Positions 1 to 13,129 are shown, counted from the first letter of the stretch. The stretch is 64,000 nucleotides of DNA from Sipunculus nudus (GCA_026874595.1 CM049316.1:8508339-8572338); one strand, 5' to 3'. Program-made: numbers and translations. The notes: a model not told the origin generated them from the sequence alone.

Positions 1-2024
1 TTAAAATGAGGTCATGACCTTTACTAGGAGAGTGTCCTTGACCTTGAATAGGTCCAATTTTGGGGAAAATCACACAAATTCTTTAATATCTCAAGAAATC
101 TTGCATGGATTTATCCCAAAATCAAGTTGATGGAAGATCATGGATAGGGTTGTCATGTTCCAGAAACTGGTGGCGCCACCTATTATTCTTTACTTGTTTT
201 TGTGCCGTTTAATACCCCCAAAATTGCCACCTTACAGTACTGTGAGCATTATAAGTCAAAAACTAATGGACAGATTTCTTTTATATTATGCAAATACATA
301 GGTATGGGTTATGGGATGATGTTTATTTAAATTGGGGTCATGACCTTTCCTATGATAGTGGCCTTGACCTTGAATATTGCCATATATGGTGAAAATCACA
401 CACCTCTTATGATATCTCCAGTGTTGATAGCCATATGGATTTCAAACATGACTTATGTATGGCCCACCACTAAAGTAAGAACCCTATAGGTTCTAGGGTC
501 ATGAGGTCAAAGGTCAAGGTCACTGGACTGGCATTTTAAAAGATACTGTGGATGCATTTTAAGCCAAACTTTCATCTTAGGTCTTCCATCTTGAATATAT
601 AGCTCACTTGCCAATAGTGGATGATCCATATAAGACTCCAATTGATTTTGGGGTCATGAGGTCAAAGGTCAAGGTCACAGGACACATCTTTAAAAAGATT
701 GTGGATGCATTTTCAGCCAAACATTTCATCTCAGACCTTTCATCTTGCACATGTAAGTCATCTGCCAATAGAGGAAGACCCCTATCAGTTTTGAGGTCAC
801 AAGGTCAAAGGTGAAGGTCACAGGAGCCATCTGTCCAAAAATTAGTTTCTGGATGATAATTCCTGCTTTTATTGATGTATGGATTTCAAACTTGACTTGT
901 ATATGTCCCATTGGAAAAGCAAGACCCAAATTGATTTTGGGGTCATGAGGTCAAAGGTCAAGGTCACAGGAAACCTCTTTAAAAATATTGTGGATGCATT
1001 TTCAGCCAAACAATTCATCTCAGATCTTTCATCTTGCACATAAAGTTCACCTGCCAAGAGTGGAAGACCCCTATCAATTATGAGGTCACAAGGTCAAAGG
1101 TGAAGGTCACAGGAGTCATCCGTCCAAAAATTAGTTTCTGGATGTTAATTCCCGCTTTTATTGATGTATGGATTTCAAACTTGACTTGAATTTGACCCAT
1201 TTGAAAAGCAAGACCTGAATTGATTTTGGGGTGATGAGGTCAAAGGTCAAGGTCACAGAAACCTCTTTAAAAAGATTTTGGATGCATTTTCAGCCAAACA
1301 ATTCATCTCAGATCTTTCATCTTGCATATATAGTTCACCTGCCAAGAGTGGAAGACCCCTATCAATTTTGAGGTCACAAGGTTAAAGGTGAAGGTCACAG
1401 GAGCCATCTGTCCAAAAATTAGTTTCATGGTGATAATTCCTGCTTTATTGATGTATAGATTTCAAACTTAACTTGCATATGTCCCATTGGAAAAGCAAGA
1501 CCAGAATTGATTTTGGGGTCATGAGGTCAAAGGTCAAGGTCACAGGACACATCTTTAAAAAGATGTGGATGCATTTTCAGCCAAACATTTCATCTCAGAT
1601 CTTTCATCTTGCACATATAGTTCACCTGCCAAGAGAGGAAGAACCCTATCAATTTTGAGGTCACAAGGTCAAAGGTGAAGGTCACAGGAGCCATCTGTCC
1701 AAAAATTAGTTTCATGGTGATAATTCCTGCTTTATTGATGTATAGATTTCAAACTTAACTTGCATATGTCCCATTGGAAAAGCAAGACCAGAATTGATTT
1801 TGGGGTCATGAGGTCAAAGGTCAAGGTCACAGGACACATCTTTAAAAAGATCAAGGTCACAGGACCAACATCTTTAACAAGATTGTGGATTGTTAGATGG
1901 AAGAAACAATGAATATGCCAAGTGTCAGTATATGCTGCTAAAAATGGGGGTCTATTTATAAAGGGGGTGGGGGCCCACTATGTCTGGGGATACTCTGGCA
2001 CCTGCGGTGCCAAGAAATGTCTAG
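1..2024 (+). mobile_element. Helentron-like non-autonomous element, family I (5' truncated by window edge)
   Basis: Aligns with 56150-58024. The internal part is a series of roughly 280-bp modules with GAGGTCAAAGGTCAAGGTCA words and the phrase CATTTTCAGCCAAACA. The 3' end holds GTCTGGGGATACT (the inverted subterminal motif), the hairpin GGCACC-TGC-GGTGCC, then AAGAAATGTCTAG. No transposase or Rep-helicase coding is seen, so the element is non-autonomous. Short open frames in it are coincidental. Confidence 0.7.
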
Positions 2025-2028
2025 TTTA

Positions 2029-3560
2029 TATATGTACTTTAGATGAACCAAATCATTACTTCAAATTTAAACGGAAATGTCTTATTCATGTATCTAGAAG
2101 CATCATGTTTTAAGCTTAATGTTGTACACTGTTTATTGATTGTCCCCTGAATATTAGATCTGACTATGGGTGGAACAGATAAGACTTATTTCATATTGTC
2201 AGAGTCTAAATGCTAAGGGGTCCAGCATAGACTTGGACGTTCAATGCAGTTCATGGTCATGAAGATAAATATTAAATTTTAAATCATTAGACACAAGTTC
2301 ATATTGAATCACTCTTTTTAATTATATCATGATTTACATTAAGCTGGATGTTGTACACTGTTTATTGATTGTCCCCTGAATATTAGATCCGACTGTATAG
2401 GCGATCAGATAAGACTAATTTCGTGGCGATAGAGTCTCAATGCCATGGGTCAAGGATAGACAATGCAGTGCATGGTCATCAAGCAAAATGTTATATATTA
2501 GATTCTTAGCCATAGCCGTATAATGAATTACTTTATCCAACGAAATTAATTGTGTTAAATGATGTGTATTGCTTATTGATAGTCGATGAATATTGAATGT
2601 GACTGCTGTACGGAGGGTCAGATTGTAGATTAAATTTCATGACACTGTCTCCCTGCTAAGGATGCGAGCACAGACTTTGGCTTTCCATGCAACATAGTCT
2701 AAATGCGACATGTATTGTATATTTGATAAAAATTATCTATTGGAAAACGTCTATAAGAGACTTAATCAGTAAAAAATAAAAAATCATACCTGCCTGTTTT
2801 TCACACCTGACATGCTCTTCTGTGCTGAATGTTGTGAACTGTTTAGGTAGTCTCCTGAATATTTGGTCTTACTGTATAGGTGGGACATGCATGTAACACT
2901 AATTTCATGGTGATGGGGTCACAGTGCTGGGCGGTCGAGCATAGACTTAGGCTATCCATACAGAAGATATCATTAGGCAAGATGGACATTAAACAGAGCT
3001 TAACGAAATATTTTATTCAAAACGTTTAACCTTTTTAATTACATTGATTATTTGTGTGCTTTGTGAAAGGAGGGATAATAATTTTACATATGGACTAGTC
3101 GTTTTGCACTGGGTCTTGTGTAATGTTAACTGATAGCTTTATTGTGAAAAATAGATCTCACTACTGGGGGGAAGGTAAGACTAAGTTCATTGTACAGTCT
3201 CACTGTTTAGGGGCGAAAGAAAGACTGTGGCTTTCAGTGCAGTGCATTTTCACGCTGCAGGATGCAAGTTCTCTTCCGATGTAAACATGATTCTTCAATA
3301 TGTATAACTATTAAATTTACTTTATTTCTGATCAAATTAAAACTTGAATTCCACCTTTTTTATCAACTGTAATTCATGCTGTTTTGTTCTAGGCTTTATG
3401 TATTGTATATTGATGTTTTAATAAACATCAGATCTTACTGCTGAAAGGTACAGATGAGACTAACTTCATGTACGAGTCTGATTGCTGATGAATACAGCAA
3501 AGACTGGCTTTCAATGTAAATCATAAGATTTCAAGTAAGCAAGCTGGAAATAAGTTTGAC
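2029..3560. repeat. Degenerate tandem repeat, about 220-285 bp units
   Basis: Roughly six diverged units (near 2124, 2345, 2570, 2829, 3108 and 3400) share phrases such as CTGTTTATTGATTGTC, GAATATTAGATCTGACT, AGATAAGACTAATTTCAT and a block ending ACTTTGGCTTTCAATGCA. Strong decay suggests an old array. No gene is visible in it, and 3560-4278 after it holds nothing I can support. Confidence 0.6.
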
Positions 3561-4278
3561 TATAGTTCTCTTTAATTACAATTGTGTTTAACCATGTCAT
3601 TGGTGTAAATATATTGAGTTGTAGTGTATTAAATTGTGTTGTGTATCAGCACTGCTCCAGTGGACTTACGAAGGAGGATATTTTTCTGGAAAAATATTTA
3701 ATAACGATGCCCAGACCAAGGGCAAGGGTATACTGCACTGTGGAGGAAAGCAGACAGGGGAATGAAAGCGAGGGAAGCACCTCTGGGGGCTAAGACCACA
3801 ATAATGTCTCCCTAGAGAGTGAGATGCTCGGGCATCCACATGCTATACATTCAGTGAACTGATGCAATGAATATATTTGACAATTGTGTACTATAATATG
3901 AATTTGCATATTTTTTTATATAAAAAAGACATGTTCACATAATTTGTCATTTCGATTATTAATTTATGTACTTGTATTTTTTCATGCCAAATCTTGTTCT
4001 TCCGGGATAAATGTATCAATATAAATTAGGCATTGGTATACACATATTTATATAGGTCCATATTAATGACTCTATATATGTATTTTAAAAAAAGAAAATC
4101 ATTCTGATTTTCTTCTTTTATCATGCGTGGTGTGCGAGTGTAAGATTTGGCATGATAGGCTGTATTTTCTTGGTATTTCATGTCACACTAAATAAGTTCA
4201 ATAGGCTTCTCTCTCTCATTTGCAGCTGTTCTCAATAATATGAATATTTTAATTATTATTATAACTTTTCTGATTTTA

Positions 4279-5968
4279 ATGCCCCCGCCACAAAGTGGCC
4301 GGGGCATATAGTTTTACCCATGTCCGTCATTCCGTCATTCCGAAATCAAACAGTTGTACGGACTTTTTTTCACAATGCCTGCAGATATTGGCCTGTTTTT
4401 TGGTGTGTGGCCAGATAATGACCAGTTACAGATCGTGTTCGCGTTTCGTCCCGGTTGACCTACTTTTGACCGTTTTACGGCTCCTACACTTAGAAAATTT
4501 CATGAAAAATAGAAATTTTCATGACAAATACACATGTTCGGACTTTTTTCGCAATGCCTGCAGATATTGGCCTGATTTTTGGTGTGTGGGCAGATAATGA
4601 CCAGTTACAGATCGAGATTGCGTTTCGTCCCGGTTGACCTACTTTTGACCGTTTTACGGCTCCTAAACTTAGAAAATTTCATGAAAAATAGAAATTTTCA
4701 TGACAAATGCACATGTACGGACTTTTTTTCGCAATGCCTGCAGATATTGGCCTGATTTTTGATGTGTGGCCAGATAATGACCAGTTACTAATCGAGTTCG
4801 CGTTTCGTCCCGGTTGACCTACTTTTGACCGTTTTACGGCTCCTAAACTTAGAAAAATTCATGAAAAATAGAAATTTTCATGACAAATACACATGTACAG
4901 CCGTTTTTTGCCCTCAGCTCATAGGCTGATGGGCTATTGTCGTCACCCAAGCTGTCCATCTGTCCATCTGTCTGTCCGGTGTCCGTCCGTCCGTCCGTTC
5001 CGCGTCTGTTAACTTTTACCTTGTTAGCGGGATATCTCTAAAAGGATTCACCGTTGGAATTTTATTTCATCAGTGAAGATGTATATCGATAAAATCTCGG
5101 TCAAGTTCGGAGATTTGTGACCTTGACCCATTTTTCTACATTTTAGAGCTGATTATAGAAAAACCCTCAGAAGTTTATATCTCAGGAACCATTGTGTGGA
5201 TTTTCACAAAACTTACTATGATCATAGGGACTGATGGTCTGTATGTGCTGCACAATTTTGGTGCCGCCATCTGCAATTTCTGATTTTTTAATGAAATTTT
5301 ATCGGATTTTTTCAATTTTGGCCTTTTGTGCAGGATATCTCCAAAGGTATTCAACACAGGAACTTCATTTCTTCAGTGCTATTGCATTATATTTACAAAA
5401 TCTTGGTCAAGTTTAAAGATGGGTGATCTTGACCTACTTTTCAAGGTCACAGAGCTTAGTATAGAAAAAAACTTAGGAGCTTATTTTTTACAGGAAGCAT
5501 TTGGTGGATTGTTATGAAACATGGTATATACCTCTCCAATTTAAATTTATAAATGATTATCAACTTTTGCTAATATTCTAGTTTCGCAATACAGTGCTTA
5601 CAGATACTGGCCTAATGTTTAGTCTGTGGGCGCATAATGACCACTTACAGATCGAGTTCGCGTTTCGTCCCAGTTAACCTATTTTTCACCATATGACAGG
5701 TCCCGAACATAGAAAATTTCATGAAAGACAGAAATTTTCATGAAAAATGCACATATATGGACTTTTTTCACAATGCCTGCAGATACTGGCCTGATTTTTG
5801 GTGTGTTGCTTGATAATGACCCTTTACAGATCGAGTTTGCATTTTGTCCTTGTTGACCTACTTTTGACCATACAACACTTCCAGTACTTAAAAATTTTTT
5901 ACAAAATTTAACAAATGTTTCTAATTTGCCCCAGGCGGGGGCATTCGTGTCGTTCCGACACATCTAGT
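4279..5968 (+). mobile_element. Helentron-like non-autonomous element, family IV
   Basis: The 5' end ATGCCCCCGCC is followed within 8 bp by its inverted copy (GGCCGGGGCAT), then a GTCCGTCATTCC tract. Inside are about 180-bp tandem units at 4359, 4539 and 4718, resuming at about 5584 and 5760. The 3' side has the third copy, GGCGGGGGCAT at 5934-5944, then a perfect hairpin GTGTCG-TTC-CGACAC (5947-5961) and ATCTAGT. A second repeat is nested at about 4900-5583. No coding capacity is seen. Confidence 0.7.
4900..5583 (+). mobile_element. Repeat fragment nested in family IV (family V)
   Basis: Interrupts a family IV unit after ACATGTAC; the unit resumes at TTCGCAATACAG. It starts with an imperfect hairpin around GCCCTCAGC...GCTGATGGGC, followed by GTCCATCTGTCC/GTCCGTCC tracts, the arrangement seen at the 5' ends of the other families. 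It lacks a recognisable 3' hairpin and is probably 3' truncated. Confidence 0.5.
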
Positions 5969-6480
5969 GTCAATTTAATCTTTCCTGTACATTCAAACCC
6001 TGCGTTACCTTGTTACAAATCACACATGTATAAAAAGCCTTTGTTCCATGATGCCTGGGTACTGGTTGCATAATCTCCTCGTCATGGTCACTGGGTCCCA
6101 TATTTGTTCAGGCCAGGTCCTACTCTGTTAATCTCATTAGGGCAAACGTGTTTATCTCATCAGGGTGACCACTAATGGGGGGTTCCGTGATATTTAGTCA
6201 GGAGCACACACAGATAGATGATATCACAATAACGTATAATTACATTGTATGTAGACCTTGTATGTGTCAGGGTATAATCAACAAACTCTCCCTTCATTTC
6301 ACTGGCCAGTATAGGGGGTGGAGTTCACCCTACCCGTCTGACCACTGGAATGAATGGAGGATGCAAGTGGTTGTATTCCAATGAGAGAGAGAGAGAGAAC
6401 AAAACCGAGGGTATAATGATGTGCGAGTCAGATTCCTTTTGGCCACTCTGCACTGAGGACACTTTTTATGTATTGACATT
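5969..6480. other. Non-repetitive stretch, no gene recognised
   Basis: About 0.5 kb between two Helitron-like elements. It includes a short GA run near 6390. No splice-bounded exon similar to the transporter was found here. Confidence 0.4.
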
Positions 6481-8922
6481 TTTAGCTCAGCTGACTTTCA
6501 GTCATGCTGGGCTATAGCGATGGGTCTTTGTCCGGCGTCCTTCCGTCTGTCCGGCCGGCCGTCCGTCCGTTAGCAGGGCACAAATCGTAACCATAGGGGT
6601 TAGGGCCATGAACCCTATGCAGTCTTAGAGGTTCTAAAAAGATCTCCTTGCAAACCTGAAATTAGGTCACTGCGACCTATATTCTCGAAGTTATGGGGTG
6701 TGTTTGCACCCCCCAGAAATAATTCTTTTAGCCAAAATTTTCATCCTAAACCTTCCATCTTTCACATACAGCTCACCTACCAACAGGGGAAGAACCATAA
6801 TTATTTTGAGGTCACAAGGTCAAAGGTCAAGGTCACAGAACCAACTTCTTTGAAAAGCCTCAGGATGCATTTTAAGCCAAACCTTTCATCCCAATTCTTT
6901 GATCTTTCACATATAGCTCACCTACTAAGTGGGAGAAGAATCCTATAGATGTTGAGGTCACAAGGTCAAAGGTCAGGGTCACAGGATCCACTTCTTTGCA
7001 AAGGTTGTGGACACATTTCAAGCTAGACCTTTCATTCCAAACCTTTCAGCACTGATATCACTTCTCTGCCAACAGGGGAAAAGACCTGTTGATTTTGAGG
7101 TCAAAGGTCAAGTTCACAGCACCCTCTTCTTGCGTGGAGTCATTTTTAGCAAACTTTTCAATCTATACTTTCCATCTGTCATATATGGCTTTACCGGGTA
7201 CCTACCAATAGGAGAAGAAGCCTATTGATGTTGAGTTCAAAAGGTCAAAGGTCAAGGTCACAATATTGTTCTAAATGCTTGTGAACATATTTCAAGTGAA
7301 ACTGTTCAACCCAAACCTTCAGTCTTTCACATATGCCACATCTATGCATCACTGAATTTGATTCAAACTTCATATTTATGGGTCTTTTCGCATGAAGAAA
7401 TAACTAATTGATTTTGAGGTCAGCTGGTCAGGAGGTTAAAGGTTGCATGTCTAAGTTATTCACTCATTGGTTGCCAAGTAATTACACGTGGCCAGATGTA
7501 AGTGGTTAGTAGTTACCCATCATTTAGAAAGAATCCAGTTAATATGTGGGCAAAAGGCCAAGGTCATAGGTCAGGGATGTTCACAATAACTTATTTTGTA
7601 GACCATCTATATTTTTCTTGTTTTCTTGTTTATATAACCATATGGCACTCACAACTGGTACATCTCACTATGTGCCCATAATTGTCAGTGACTCTTGTGA
7701 TATATGACTCCCTTTTGTATCAGCTCATGGAGTGATAAGGATATATCATTAGTGCATAACAAAAACACTGTTGCCGGAATGCTTTGGCCAGGCATTAGGA
7801 CTATGAGAGTTAAGTGTTAAGTTTAGCTACTGATTTTTAAAATGATGGGAACATTTTGCAGTTTATATCATGGAATCATAGCAATAAACTTAGTTCTCTA
7901 GATATCTGAATATTATTATACAAATCATCAGATATACCAGCAAGTGTTTGTTCTGATAATATGTGGGTCTGTACCTGGATTTAGGATGGCTTTATTTGAT
8001 TACAAGACTCTTAGTGATGCTTTCTGCATTTCTTTTCCTTTAGGTTTTGCAGTTTACCTACCCTGCTGACCCCATTGAATAGCAAGCTGATAATTAAAAC
8101 AAATTGGACTTGCACTTTTTACATTTGCATGTTCATAAATCTGATATGAGAGCTCTCCAACCTGATCATGCCTTTTGAATTGTTTTTAACATTCATAACT
8201 GTTACATTCTTTGAAGCAATTGCTACAAGTTTAGTGCCTTATTGGGGGATGTTTGACTTGTCAGAAAACCATTATGTCTGCCAGGTAGCGATTTTAGAAA
8301 TCCTTTTGCCAGGACAGTTTCTGTGATTTTTTATGATGTTTGGTCCCTTTTAGAGGATGTTTGTTGTTCAATTTCCGACCTGTCAGAAATCCAATATGGC
8401 CACCAGGACGCCATCTTTAAATTCCTTTAGAACATATTATCTCAAGAACTATTAAAGTGAATGCAGTGGGATGTCTATTAATGTAATCTTGCATTGGGTC
8501 AAAGATTTCTTAATACTAGTAAATATGACCATCATTTATGAAAGCTCAGTACAGTTGGCTTGTATTGAATAAAAATTAATATGGAAGCACCCGTTTCACA
8601 ATAATTCTTGCACGGATTTCCTTGATCTTTTGCTATATTTTGATCTTATATGTGGCCTGTGTGGTATTCCTTTTGAGACTGACAGGTATCGAGCAAGCTG
8701 TGGGATAAGTTCCTGATAGCTCAACAACCATACATTTTGCCTCAGACCATCATTCACTATGTTTTAACCAGACATATATGATAAGAATTTACGGCAATGT
8801 AGAAAGTTTAAACAAAATTGGCATATAGTTTCTGCAACAATTTTACTTGAAGTTGTGAATTGCAGCCCATGATGTCGTAGGTCATGCTTGGCAGCTGAGC
8901 GTCATGACCCATGGGTCACTTG
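6481..8922 (+). mobile_element. Helentron-like non-autonomous element, family II (subtype A)
   Basis: Begins TTAGCTCAGCTGACTTTCAG, part of a 5' hairpin best preserved in the reversed copies (TAGCTCAG..TGACT / AGTCA..CTGAGCTA), then GTCCGGCC/GTCCGTCC tracts and TTAGCAGGGCACAAATCGTAA. The middle has AGGTCA-rich modules. The 3' end is GGCAGCTGAGCGTCAT, then the palindrome GACCCATGGGTC and ACTTG. It is colinear with 30797-34695. No protein-coding signal. Confidence 0.68.
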
Positions 8923-9179
8923 GTATATTATTTGGATGCTATTGAAGAATAAAAATGGTTACCTAAATTGCCGAATTTGTCTATTGTGGCTGTGTGCCAC
9001 AGGTGCCACAAACTTGCTTGAAAGAGAGCGCGAGTGGGAAGTTTAGTAAAGTAACATAAGTTTAAAACGCCATTCGTCACATTAATTCGACAAAGTTTCA
9101 TTTATCAAGATCTTAAAATGACAACTTTAGATAGGTAATTAATTAATACTTATTATATAATTATAATAATATGACTCAC

Positions 9180-12100
9180 CCGAAAAGAACTGAACAACAA
9201 GCGCAGGTTATCACACCGGAAGTGTACATGAAACGAGGCCCTGTGTGTACAATCTGTAAAAAAATAGAAGTTACCTGTATACTACATTTGTACAAATTTT
9301 CATCTATGAGATATTTCACATTTGAGGAGATTACTTTGGTTTATAAAACATATTGGATAGCATGGTGTTTAGTCCTTTACTTTGCTACACTAAAATATAC
9401 TGTCTTGTGTAGGGGGTGGACACTGAATCTTAAAGAGGGAGGCTCAACACCCTAGTAGGTAAACAAGTGTGCGAGGAATGCTTGTAAAGCTCGTATATCA
9501 CAAGGAGGTGACCGTTGGCGACTTTTTGCATTCGCAAGAGAAAAGTTCGCAAGGGTTCCCGATTTCCTCGCGTGAGACGCTTACAGGGCCCCTATCTCGC
9601 ATTTTAAAAACGTGTCTCTACCCTTCTCAATTTAGTTTCCGTGAGTCAGCAAGTTCGAAAAATGTGAAAACTGTGTGTGTGTGGGGGGGGGGGGAGGGTT
9701 AGCGGCCTATGACACAGAACTGCTACTGATTGAAGCATAAGAATCAGTCGTCAGTGTAAAGTATTCGCAATTTTGTCGCGCGAATGCCTTGCAACAGGCG
9801 CATAACGTGCAAGTGAACTGCACGCGAACTTAGGCCAAATGTTAATCTGGAGTGCATACGACAGTGGTACCAATGAAGTGTGATCCCAAGGGATAATTGT
9901 CTCTAATTCGCGTTTTTACCTCGCAATTTTGTATATACAACTAGTCGCCAACAGTCGCAACCCAGTGAGTTAACGTTTTAAATGTTATACATAACCCTCG
10001 CATTCAGAGGTATATGAAGAAAATCGCATTCAGAGGTATATGAAGAAAAACGGTGTGAGTCGCAAAATCCGGTATGAAGCGTATATTATTAGCTCAGCTG
10101 ACTGTAATTCAACTAAGGTATAGGGATGGCGCTTTGTCCGTCGTCCGTCCGGGCGTCCGTTAGCAGGGCACAAATCGTAACTGCTGACCCTAGAAACTTA
10201 TAAGTGAATATCCAGGCAGGTCAATAAAAAATCTCCTTGGAAATTATGCCACTGCGACCTATATTCTCCGAGATAAGGGGCTTGAAAATACTCCCAATGA
10301 TAATAAAAAATGGATACAAAACCTCCAATATTTTGATGAATAATGCATGGATTGTCATGAATCTTGCCTTGAATATTGACCATGACTAGTTTTGTCAGTT
10401 CCCAAAAAGTGGTGGCGCCACCTGTATTTTTTTTATATTTTAACGAATATTTTTTTTTATTTTTTAACTATAAAATGACAACAATCATGTCAGCTTCTCA
10501 GCTGTGATTACATCTTGTGTCCCAAAACCTGGTGTGTTTACTGATCACAAGCGGATGCCCCATAGTAATCACCCTGTCTGTCTGTCTGTTCTGTCCATCC
10601 ACACAAATTTGTTTCGAGGTGATAACTCGAGGTTGGATTGACATATGGATTTCAAACTTGACTTGCATACTAAAGCAAGAACCTATATGATTTTGAGGTC
10701 AAAGGTCAAGGTCACAGGACTCACTTATTTAAAAAGTTTATGGCTGCATTTTAAGCCAAGCTTTTCATCTCAAACTTTCAATCTTGCGCATTTAGCTGAC
10801 TTGCCAGTATGGGGAGAGCATAAATGAATTTGTGGTCACAAGGTCAAAGGTCAAGGTCACAGGAGCCATCTGTTCACGAATTAGTTTCCAGATGATTACT
10901 CCAGTTTAGTTTGACATTTTGTTTTCAAACTTAACTTATATATGGCTCACTACTAAAGTAACAACCGTATCGATTTTGGGGTCAAAGGTCAAGGTCACAG
11001 GACTCATTTCTTTTAAAAGAATGCATATGATTTGAAGCCAAACTTTTCATCGCAAACCTTCCATCTTCAAGATGTTGCTAATCTACCAATAGGGAAAGAT
11101 TCTGTTCAATGTTCCAAAGGTCAAGGTCACAGTACCCAGTTATTTAAAAAGATTGTGGATGCATTTAAAGCTAAACATTTTATCCCAAACCTTCCATCTT
11201 GCACATATAGCTGAGCTGCCAATAGGGGAAGAACCTGATTAATCTGGGGGTCACAAAATCAAAGGTCATGGTCACAGGGGCCCATCTGTCCACATATTTG
11301 TTTCTGGATGATAAATCCAGTCTGGATTGACATATTGGTTTCAATTTTGACTTACATATGACCCACCAATAATATAAGAACCCTTTTGATTTTTGGGTCA
11401 TAAGGCCAAAGGTCAAGTTCACAGGACCCACTTCTTTAAAAAGATTTTTTATGTATTTTTATCCAAACTTTCTGTCCCAAACCTTCCATCTCACAGGTGT
11501 TGCTCACCTGCCATTAGTTTAAGTAACTTATAGATTTTGGGGTCACAAGATCAAAGGTCAAGGTCATGGAGGCCATTTGTCCACATATTAGTTTTCAGAT
11601 GATAACACCAGTTTGGTTTGAAATATTGGTTTCAAACTTGACTTATATATAGCCCACAACTAAAGTAAGAAATGCTTATTCTGGGGTCATGAGATCAAAG
11701 GTCAAGGTCACAGAACCCACTACTTTAGAAAGATTGTGGATGCATTTTAAGCAAAACTTTTCATCTCAATCCTTCCATCATTGACATGTGCATCTGCCAA
11801 TAGGGGAAGTTTCCTTTTGATTTTGGGGTCACTAGGTCAAAGGTTAAGGTCACAGGACCCATCCATTCACAAATTATTTTTAGGGTGATAACTCCAGTTT
11901 GGGTAGACAGGTTGGCTTCAAACTGATCACAGGACCAATATTTTGGAAAACATCATAAACATATATCCTTATAGACAAATGAATCTGAGCGTCAAGACCC
12001 ATGGGTCCCTAGTATATACTTCGGTTTCTGATATTTGCTTAAGTCGTAAAAGACGACCCGTGGCCACTGCTATGATGTCTTGACTGGATATTTTATGGAT

Positions 12101-12732
12101 GACGTACCAGTTTACCCCATATTAGTGTCGTTATCAGTATCACCATCTCGAAACATGAGAACACGAACCCCGTTAGTACCGGTCCAATGGATTTCTGCTG
12201 AGCCTGTAAATTATTTTATAAATATGTAATTATTACTGGAAGTTATTCGTTAGTATTCTAAAGTATTCGTTAAAAATTGTTGGTGATATTAAACTGCTTA
12301 CGAATAATATTGACATGTTTTATTTTTCACCCTTACAACTGATATTAAAACAAAACAAAAATAGGAAATGTATCCTTTCTTTTCATTACGGTAAATATAA
12401 TTTTATTACACATGCGAATATTTTACATGCATCGTAATCAAGTAAAGCTTACTGTTTTCATTTCCGTTCTTTGTATTTCCATGCAGAAGCATCTATTGTT
12501 GCACTAATATTTAGACAACATAACTTACCATTGTTGGAAAAAATGGTACCACTAGTGAAAAGTACCAGCCGAGCATAAAGTCGGTCAAGGCCATACAGAC
12601 AAAGGTCATCTTGACACTAAGGGGCTTTTTCTTTGCGGCCGCCGCAGCCCCATTTTCATCTGTATCTTGGCAACAACCTTGGTCATGACAGTCTCCATTC
12701 TCCCTCAACAATGAAGTCTTGTCCTTGGACAT
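9180..12732 (-). CDS. SLC18B1-like: SLC18B1-like transporter, copy A, exons 1-3 only
   Basis: Three intact minus-strand exons: 12732-12529 (68 codons, MSKDKTSLL to FFPTM, donor GTAAGT), 12203-12108 (AQQKSIGPVLTG to WGKL, donor GTACGT) and 9253-9180 (IVHTGPRFMYTSG to VLFG, donor GTGAGT). Sizes and phases of exons 2 and 3 equal those of copy B, and no lesion is visible. The N-terminus has a run of five alanines before KKKPLSVK. The large intron 2 holds a family II Helitron-like element. I find no exon 4-12 match in 1-9170, so the gene either continues off the left edge through repeat-rich introns or is a 5' fragment. Function as for copy B, by homology. Confidence 0.75.
9254..10087. other. Copy A intron 2, low-copy part
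   Basis: Contains a G run at 9679-9692, many TCGCAA/TTCGC words and a 22-bp direct repeat of TCGCATTCAGAGGTATATGA at about 10002 and 10024. No exon is recognised. The 94-residue open frame opposite exon 3 is an antisense shadow. Confidence 0.4.
10088..12012 (+). mobile_element. Helentron-like non-autonomous element, family II, in copy A intron 2
   Basis: Starts TTAGCTCAGCTGACTGTAA, then GTCCGTCGTCCGTCC and TTAGCAGGGCACAAATCG. Several AGGTCA modules follow. It ends TGAGCGTCA, GACCCATGGGTC, CCTAG. It lies only about 95 bp downstream of exon 2. Confidence 0.65.
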
Positions 12733-12960
12733 GTTTGATACTAATTATACTAAAAAGAATAATGATATGGAATGGCGTAATGTCATATCTTATATTCAAT
12801 AAAAGTCCAAATTAAGCAACGCACCACTATCTTTTATACAGCACCCTAAATATGGCACAAACTATATTTTGTAAACCTACAAAAAAAACCTTATTTGTCC
12901 CAGGCGCTCGATTGGCTGCGTGAAACCTTCAATATAAAACAATTCAATGTATGGCTAATA

Positions 12961-13129
12961 CAGTAAAACCTTGTCTAACCACCAACTGGGTTTAGTGACC
13001 ATCTCAAAACAAAGACCACTTTTTCACGATCCCAAGTCTTTTTTTTATCAGACCACGCTTAGACGACTACCTCGATTATGCGACCACTGTATCGTGGTCA
13101 CTTGGTGTCGTCATTTCGAGGTTTCACTG
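12961..13129. mobile_element. pogo/Tc1-like MITE
   Basis: Imperfect terminal inverted repeats CAGTAAAACCT and AGGTTTCACTG, with TA on the left flank; the right flank is degraded. Length 169 bp, no coding. CAGTrAAACC termini with TA targets are typical of pogo-related elements. Confidence 0.5.

Noticed and set aside
608-1658. Several open frames of 60-70 codons with similar sequences
   Set aside because: Frames within repeated family I modules; they break in other units.
6481-12012. Regular spaced repeats with palindromes, possible CRISPR-like array
   Set aside because: Units are hundreds of bases long, diverged, and part of dispersed eukaryotic repeats; no spacer structure or cas genes.
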